Shown: positions 57,608 to 64,000 of the stretch, one piece after another
Layout: each line of letters begins with the position of its first letter
Position numbering within the stretch: position 1 is the stretch's first letter
NCBI RefSeq assembly: GCF_006540085.1
Contig: NZ_BJOG01000004.1
Coordinates: forward strand, 186,001-250,000
Origin: Microbacterium oxydans
Lineage (GTDB): Bacteria; Actinomycetota; Actinomycetes; Actinomycetales; Microbacteriaceae
Reading direction: 5' to 3'
DNA length: 64,000 bases
Translations under genes and position numbers: made by a program
Notes under the pieces: generated by a model
The model's input: the letters and a program-made list of their open reading frames with translations, nothing else
Database searches by the model: none
What the model was told of the DNA's origin: nothing

Positions 57608-57865
57608 ATGGCACATAAAAAGGGCGCAAGCTCAACCCGTAACGGTCGTGACTCCAACGCTCAGCGCCTCGGCGTGAAGCGCTTCGGCGGTCAGCAGGTC
57701 CTCGCCGGCGAGATCATCGTCCGCCAGCGCGGCACGCACTTCCACCCCGGCGTCAACGTCGGCCGTGGCGGCGACGACACGCTGTTCGCTCTGGCCGCCG
57801 GTGCGGTCCAGTTCGGCGCGAAGGGCGGCCGCAAGGTCGTCAACATCGTCGCCGCAGCTGAGTGA
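57608..57865 (+). CDS. rpmA: 50S ribosomal protein L27
   Basis: 85 residues. L27 reaches the peptidyl-transferase centre with its N-terminal tail ([16 protein letters not shown]). The body [24 protein letters not shown] is highly conserved. There is no cleavable N-terminal extension of the kind found in Firmicutes. It lies 18 bp after rplU. Confidence 0.98.
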   Translation: MAHKKGASSTRNGRDSNAQRLGVKRFGGQQVLAGEIIVRQRGTHFHPGVNVGRGGDDTLFALAAGAVQFGAKGGRKVVNIVAAAE

Positions 57866-57882
57866 TCACAGCGCGACACTAG

Positions 57883-60248
<2,366 letters not shown>

Positions 60249-60257
60249 ACTGGGCGG

Positions 60258-61511
60258 ATGACCGACCAGACCCCGCAGGTGCGCCTGGAGCGCGCCAAAG
60301 AGGCCTCTCGCGCCACGGCTGCGCTCACGAGCGATGAGAAGGCGCGAGTGCTCGAAGCGATCGCTGTGGCGCTGAGCGATTCCGCTGTGCAGATCATCGA
60401 GGCGAACGGTCGTGACATCGCCCGCGGACGCGCGGAGGGCATCGGGGAGTCACTCATCGATCGGTTGCGTCTCGACGAGAAGCGTGTCGCGGCACTGGCG
60501 GCCGCCGTGCGTGAGGTCGCCGCTCTCGGTGACCCGGTCGGGCGCGTCGTCGGCGGCCACCGGATGCCCAACGGTGTCGCCCTCGAGCAGGTGCGCGTAC
60601 CTTTCGGCGTCGTCGGCGCGATCTACGAAGCCCGCCCCAACGTGACGGTCGACATCGCCGCTCTGGCGCTGCAGTCGGGCAACGCCGTCGTGCTGCGTGG
60701 CGGGAGCGCCGCCCGTGAGTCGAACACCGTGCTCGTCGACGTGATGCGGCGGGCGGTGGAGAGTGCAGGGCTCACAGCCGAGGCGATCCAGACGGTTGAC
60801 GACTTCGGCCGGGACGGCGCGAAGGCGCTCATGCACGGGCGAGGGTTCATCGACGTCCTGGTGCCGCGGGGAAGTGCCGGCCTCATCGAGACCGTCGTCA
60901 CCGAATCGACCGTGCCTGTGATCGAGACCGGGGCAGGCAACGTTCACATCTTCTTGGATGAGACCGCCCCGGACGACTGGGCGAGCGACATCGTCGTGAA
61001 CGCCAAGGTGCAGCGGCCGAGCGTGTGCAATGCGGTGGAGACCGTGCTCGTGCATCGACAGGCGGCACCGCGTCTGATCCCGCTGGTGGCCAGCGCGCTG
61101 CAGAGCGAGGGCGTCGCGATCCACGGCGATGACATGGTCGTCGGCCTCATGTCGAACGTGATCCCCGCCACAGAGGAGGACTGGAAGACCGAGTACCTCA
61201 GCCTCGACATCGCGATCAAGGTCGTGGAGTCCCTGGACGAGGCGCTCGACCACATCCGCCGCTACAGCACGGGTCACACGGAGTCGATCATCACGACCGA
61301 CACGCGCAATGCGGAGCGCTTCCTGGCCGAGGTGGATTCCGCCGTCGTGATGGTGAACACGTCCACCCGATTTACGGACGGCGGCGAGTTCGGCTTCGGC
61401 GCGGAGGTCGGCATCTCGACCCAGAAGCTGCACGCTCGAGGGCCGATGGGCGTCGCAGAGCTGACCAGCACGAAATGGCTCGCGCGTGGGTCGGGGCAGA
61501 CCCGCGGCTGA
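60258..61511 (+). CDS. proA: Gamma-glutamyl phosphate reductase
   Basis: 417 residues, ALDH superfamily. It reduces gamma-glutamyl phosphate to the semialdehyde with NADPH, after ProB. VPFGVVGAIYEARPNVTVD and the catalytic Cys region VQRPSVCNAVETVLVH are diagnostic. It may be read from the proB transcript and from its own leaderless promoter. proC is not in the window. Confidence 0.97.
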   Translation: MTDQTPQVRLERAKEASRATAALTSDEKARVLEAIAVALSDSAVQIIEANGRDIARGRAEGIGESLIDRLRLDEKRVAALAAAVREVAALGDPVGRVVGGHRMPNGVALEQVRVPFGVVGAIYEARPNVTVDIAALALQSGNAVVLRGGSAARESNTVLVDVMRRAVESAGLTAEAIQTVDDFGRDGAKALMHGRGFIDVLVPRGSAGLIETVVTESTVPVIETGAGNVHIFLDETAPDDWASDIVVNAKVQRPSVCNAVETVLVHRQAAPRLIPLVASALQSEGVAIHGDDMVVGLMSNVIPATEEDWKTEYLSLDIAIKVVESLDEALDHIRRYSTGHTESIITTDTRNAERFLAEVDSAVVMVNTSTRFTDGGEFGFGAEVGISTQKLHARGPMGVAELTSTKWLARGSGQTRG

Positions 61512-61515
61512 GGGC

Positions 61516-61521
61516 TAGACT
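61516..61521 (+). promoter_or_regulatory. -10 element upstream of the 74-aa membrane protein and nadD
   Basis: TAGACT, predicting a start near 61528 and a leader of about 50 nt that contains GGAG ahead of the ATG at 61577. Confidence 0.4.
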
Positions 61522-61576
61522 GGGGGACGCTGTACCTCACAGGATCCCGAACAGCACGCCACGAAACGGAGTCAGG

Positions 61577-61801
61577 ATGAACCTCGTCGCACAGATCGCG
61601 ATGGCCGCTGCCGAAACAGAGCACCACGGCAACGTCGCGCTCGAAACGGTGATCTTCGGAGCCATCGCTGCGGTCGTGTTCGCCTTCCTCGGACTGGTGA
61701 CCTTCTCCTACAAGAACGTCGCCAACCGCCACTCGGCCAAGGCCGAGGCCTGGGCCGCACAGCACGGCAAGGACGGCCACGAGGCGGGACACGGCCACTA
61801 G
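61577..61801 (+). CDS. 74-aa single-pass membrane protein, His-rich
   Basis: 74 residues. One hydrophobic helix (about 23-44) with an N-terminal TEHHGN and a C-terminal stretch ending HGKDGHEAGHGH. No recognised family. The His-rich tail could bind a metal. It lies between proA and nadD, 6 bp before nadD, and probably shares its transcript. Confidence 0.75.
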   Translation: MNLVAQIAMAAAETEHHGNVALETVIFGAIAAVVFAFLGLVTFSYKNVANRHSAKAEAWAAQHGKDGHEAGHGH

Positions 61802-61807
61802 GCCCCC

Positions 61808-62413
61808 ATGAACGACGCTGCGACCACGCGCCCCCCGCGCATAGGTGTGATGGGCGGCACGTTCGACCCCATCCACCATGGCCACCTGGTCGCAGCCAGC
61901 GAGGTGGCGAACTCCTTCGGCCTCGACGAGGTGGTGTTCGTTCCCACCGGTCACCCGTGGCAGAAGTCGGGCGTCTCGCCGAGCGAGCATCGCTACCTCA
62001 TGACGGTGATCGCCACCGCGTCGAATCCGCAGTTCACCGTGAGCCGGGTCGACATCGACCGTGAGGGGCCCACCTACACGATCGACACGCTGCGCGATCT
62101 GAAGCGTGATCGCCCGGATGCGGACCTCTTCTTCATCACCGGAGCCGACGCCGTGGCGCAAATTCTCAGTTGGAGGGACCATGATGAGTTGTGGGAGTTG
62201 GCCCACTTCGTCGCGGTCTCGCGCCCGGGACACGTCCTGAGCACCGACGGCCTCCCGAGCGACAACGTCAGCCAACTGGAAGTGCCGGCGCTGTCGATCT
62301 CATCGACGGACTGCCGTGAACGCGTTCGCGACGATCAGCCGGTCTGGTATCTGGTCCCTGATGGGGTCGTTCAGTACATAGCGAAGCATCATCTGTATCG
62401 GAGCAAGGCATGA
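61808..62413 (+). CDS. nadD: Nicotinate-nucleotide adenylyltransferase
   Basis: 201 residues. It adenylates nicotinate mononucleotide in NAD synthesis. The nucleotidyltransferase signature [11 protein letters not shown] (16-26, HHGH at 23-26) and the C-terminal [11 protein letters not shown] are present. It stands 6 bp after the small membrane protein and overlaps the following gene by 4 bp (ATGA), as part of the conserved obg-proBA-nadD-rsfS stretch. Confidence 0.96.
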   Translation: MNDAATTRPPRIGVMGGTFDPIHHGHLVAASEVANSFGLDEVVFVPTGHPWQKSGVSPSEHRYLMTVIATASNPQFTVSRVDIDREGPTYTIDTLRDLKRDRPDADLFFITGADAVAQILSWRDHDELWELAHFVAVSRPGHVLSTDGLPSDNVSQLEVPALSISSTDCRERVRDDQPVWYLVPDGVVQYIAKHHLYRSKA

Positions 62414-63573
62414 GTACATCGGATCGCCAGGAGCAGGGTCCGCTGACGCGCAAGCAGCTGCGGGAGATCCGTCTGACGGGTTCGACCCCCGTCATCACCA
62501 GCGAGGAGGCCGCCGCCGCGGCGGAAGCCGCGCCCCCCGCGCCGCCACTGCCTCGGGCCGCCGACCCCGTGGAGGTCGCACCGGCACCGGTCGTCGACGC
62601 CGCGAACGGTGACGCACCGCTCACGCGTCGTCAGGTGCGCGAGCTCGAGAAGGTCCGCACGGCCTCCGTGCCGGTGGTCACACCGGAAGGCACCTCGGAA
62701 GACGGCGTCGCTGCTGCCGGCGACGGGGAAGCGGAGCAGCCCGCCGAAGCGGGCCCCTCAGACGCCGCTGCCGCGCCCGCGGAGATCGTGTCGGGCGTTC
62801 CTGACTTCACCCGCAACGAAGAGCCGGGCGATGCCGACGACGACGACGATGATGATGACGTCGCCGTAGAGCCCGTCCGGGCATCGGTCGCCGCAGACGC
62901 GGTGGGCGAGGTCCCGCTGGAGACCACGGCGGCGTCCACGGGCGATGAGGACGATGTGGCTGCGGCCCTCGGGCTTCCCGCCCAGGCAGAGGACGCCGGC
63001 GAGCAGGATCCTGACGACGTGCTCGCCGATGTCGACGACGCCGGGGATGAGGTCGTCGGCGACGCACGCCCGACCGTCAACTCCGCTTTCGGCGAGGGGC
63101 TGCTCGCAGACGCTCCCGACCCGCACGCGCCCTTCCGCCCGTCTTTCGATGAGCTGCTCACGGTCGGCGACTCGACCGGCTCCCAGCACTCCGCGCCGAA
63201 TGCGCTGATCTTCACACCCTCTCCCGGAGAGGGATCGCTCTCCGGTCCCGTCGCATCGACCGGCGAGATCCTCGTGACGGGGTCGTATGAACTGCCGCAG
63301 GGCATGGGTTCGCAGGGCCACGCACTCGGAACCACCGACGGCAAGGATGTCGACGCCGTTCTCATCGACGGCGAGCTTCCCCCCGCGTCGTCGCCTACGC
63401 CGATCGCCGCCAGCTCGGCGGTCAGCACCATCAAGCCCGCCGGCGAGGTGATCCGTCCGCCGGCGCCTGAGAAGGGCAACCGGCTGATGATCACCCTGGC
63501 GATCGTCGCCGGAGGGCTTGCCCTCGCTGTCGGTGTCGTCGTCATCATCGCCATCACCACGAATGTGTTCTGA
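62410..63573 (+). CDS. Acidic tail-anchored membrane protein between nadD and rsfS
   Basis: 387 residues, family not recognised. Two copies of a short basic motif, [11 protein letters not shown] (about 11-21) and [11 protein letters not shown] (about 73-83), lie in the N-terminal region. An Ala/Glu/Asp-rich disordered stretch follows, including a run of eight Asp (about 141-148). A single C-terminal membrane helix (about 362-384) has little after it. The expected topology is a large cytoplasmic domain held by a tail anchor. In many actinobacteria an LCP/LytR-type gene is found at this position. It is coupled to nadD (ATGA) and rsfS (TGATG). Confidence 0.8.
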   Translation: MSTSDRQEQGPLTRKQLREIRLTGSTPVITSEEAAAAAEAAPPAPPLPRAADPVEVAPAPVVDAANGDAPLTRRQVRELEKVRTASVPVVTPEGTSEDGVAAAGDGEAEQPAEAGPSDAAAAPAEIVSGVPDFTRNEEPGDADDDDDDDDVAVEPVRASVAADAVGEVPLETTAASTGDEDDVAAALGLPAQAEDAGEQDPDDVLADVDDAGDEVVGDARPTVNSAFGEGLLADAPDPHAPFRPSFDELLTVGDSTGSQHSAPNALIFTPSPGEGSLSGPVASTGEILVTGSYELPQGMGSQGHALGTTDGKDVDAVLIDGELPPASSPTPIAASSAVSTIKPAGEVIRPPAPEKGNRLMITLAIVAGGLALAVGVVVIIAITTNVF

Positions 63574-63956
63574 TGCAATCACCTGAAACCGCCGAAGAGA
63601 TGCTGCGTCTGGCAGCACAGGCCGCCGTCGACAAGGGCGGAGAGGATCTCGTCGCACTCAACGTCTCCGAGCCGCTTCCGCTCGTCGACATCTTCCTGCT
63701 CGTCACCGGAAACAGCGAGCGCAATGTCGCCGCGATCGCCGACGAGATCGAAGACCGCCTGATCGAGTCCGGGCACAAGCGCGTCCGCCGAGAGGGTCGG
63801 GCGGAGGCTCGCTGGGTGCTGCTCGATTTCGGTGACCTGATCGTGCACGTGTTCCACCAGGAGGAGCGCGTGTACTACGGGCTGGAGCGTCTGTGGAAGG
63901 ACTGCCCCGTCGTTCCGATCGACGTGGCGGTGCCTGCCGCCACCGACCAGGGCTGA
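63573..63956 (+). CDS. rsfS: Ribosomal silencing factor RsfS
   Basis: 127 residues. RsfS binds L14 and prevents subunit joining under starvation. KGGEDLVALNVSEPLPLVDIFLLVTGNSERNV and RREGRAEARWVLLDFGDLIVHVF are diagnostic of the family. The ATG shares one base with the preceding stop (TGATG), so the two are coupled. The SDR gene follows after 1 bp. Confidence 0.96.
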   Translation: MQSPETAEEMLRLAAQAAVDKGGEDLVALNVSEPLPLVDIFLLVTGNSERNVAAIADEIEDRLIESGHKRVRREGRAEARWVLLDFGDLIVHVFHQEERVYYGLERLWKDCPVVPIDVAVPAATDQG

Positions 63957-63957
63957 C

Positions 63958-64000
63958 GTGTCAACGCACCTCGTCACCGGTGCGGGTTCCGGCATAGGGG
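63958..64000 (+). CDS. Short-chain dehydrogenase/reductase, 3'-truncated by the window edge
   Basis: Only 14 codons are visible, but VSTHLVTGAGSGIG contains the TGxxxGIG cofactor-binding turn of classical SDR enzymes. The GTG at 63958 follows the rsfS stop by 1 bp. Family is likely; substrate unknown. Confidence 0.6.
   Translation, partial: MSTHLVTGAGSGIG

Overview
The window reads as a contiguous piece of a high-GC actinobacterial chromosome. Microbacteriaceae is the best fit, probably Microbacterium or a close relative. The reasons are the G+C-rich third codon positions, GTG starts, many 4-bp ATGA/GTGA gene overlaps, actinobacterial markers (WhiA, RbpA, two tandem ClpPs, an ileS T-box with an ultrashort Stem I), and the order clpX-valS/ileS-folC-DUF4233-ndk-rne-rplU-rpmA-obg-proB-proA-nadD-rsfS. 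No phage, insertion sequence, CRISPR array or rRNA operon was seen. The taxonomic call is an inference from gene content, not from a marker phylogeny.

Layout. 1-1655: end of an MFS exporter and a GNAT acetyltransferase. 1703-4139: uvrB and a TfoX-like protein. 4195-4926: an OhrR-like peroxide sensor divergent from an 80-aa CxxC protein, with a shared operator. 4998-9094: a five-gene chain with 4-bp overlaps (DUF4129, unknown, MoxR ATPase, DUF58, membrane protein). 9104-15848: uvrA-uvrC-rapZ-whiA. 16034-20476: superoxide dismutase, the triose block gap-pgk-tpiA, then secG-rbpA. 20544-21746: a membrane-anchored candidate metallopeptidase. 21856-22112: tRNA-Gly and tRNA-Pro. 22176-25588: trigger factor, a TPR protein, clpP1 and clpP2. 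25737-29974: a deoxyribose catabolic block (deoR-like regulator, deoC, aldehyde dehydrogenase, degenerate half aldehyde dehydrogenase) lying between clpP2 and clpX. 30151-34554: clpX-nudix, a GyrI-like protein and an M3 peptidase. 34586-38711: a LysR regulator divergent from tdh-kbl (threonine to glycine plus acetyl-CoA), then an ArsR regulator with its own operator. 38794-41624: valS and a small overlapping gene. 41795-46692: a peptide-type ABC importer. 46682-47332: a pentapeptide-like protein. 47426-53227: T-box, ileS, folC, DUF4233 and ndk. 53296-57034: a VKOR-like protein, RNase E/G and DUF4031. 57281-64000: rplU-rpmA-obg-proB-proA, a small membrane protein, nadD, an acidic tail-anchored protein, rsfS and the first codons of an SDR enzyme.

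How the genes work together. Most of the window is housekeeping: excision repair (UvrA, UvrB, UvrC all within 12 kb), central glycolysis, protein folding and proteolysis (Tig, ClpP1P2, ClpX), two aminoacyl-tRNA synthetases, RNA turnover and ribosome assembly. Small catabolic or transport modules (deoxyribose, threonine, peptides), each with a local regulator, are set into that backbone.

The most interesting sequence signals are regulatory. The ileS T-box has an ultrashort Stem I with an AUC specifier in its loop. It has two mutually exclusive helices competing for one CCUCGC strand, and a 12-codon leader ORF whose stop overlaps the ileS start. At least thirteen genes have a TANNNT-type -10 element only 6-7 nt before the start codon, the arrangement expected of leaderless mRNAs. 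An OhrR-like and an ArsR-like regulator each sit on compact multi-half-site operators. The best candidate for an uncharacterised protein is the single-pass membrane protein at 20544-21746, with an HExxH-(18 residues)-E metallopeptidase motif.
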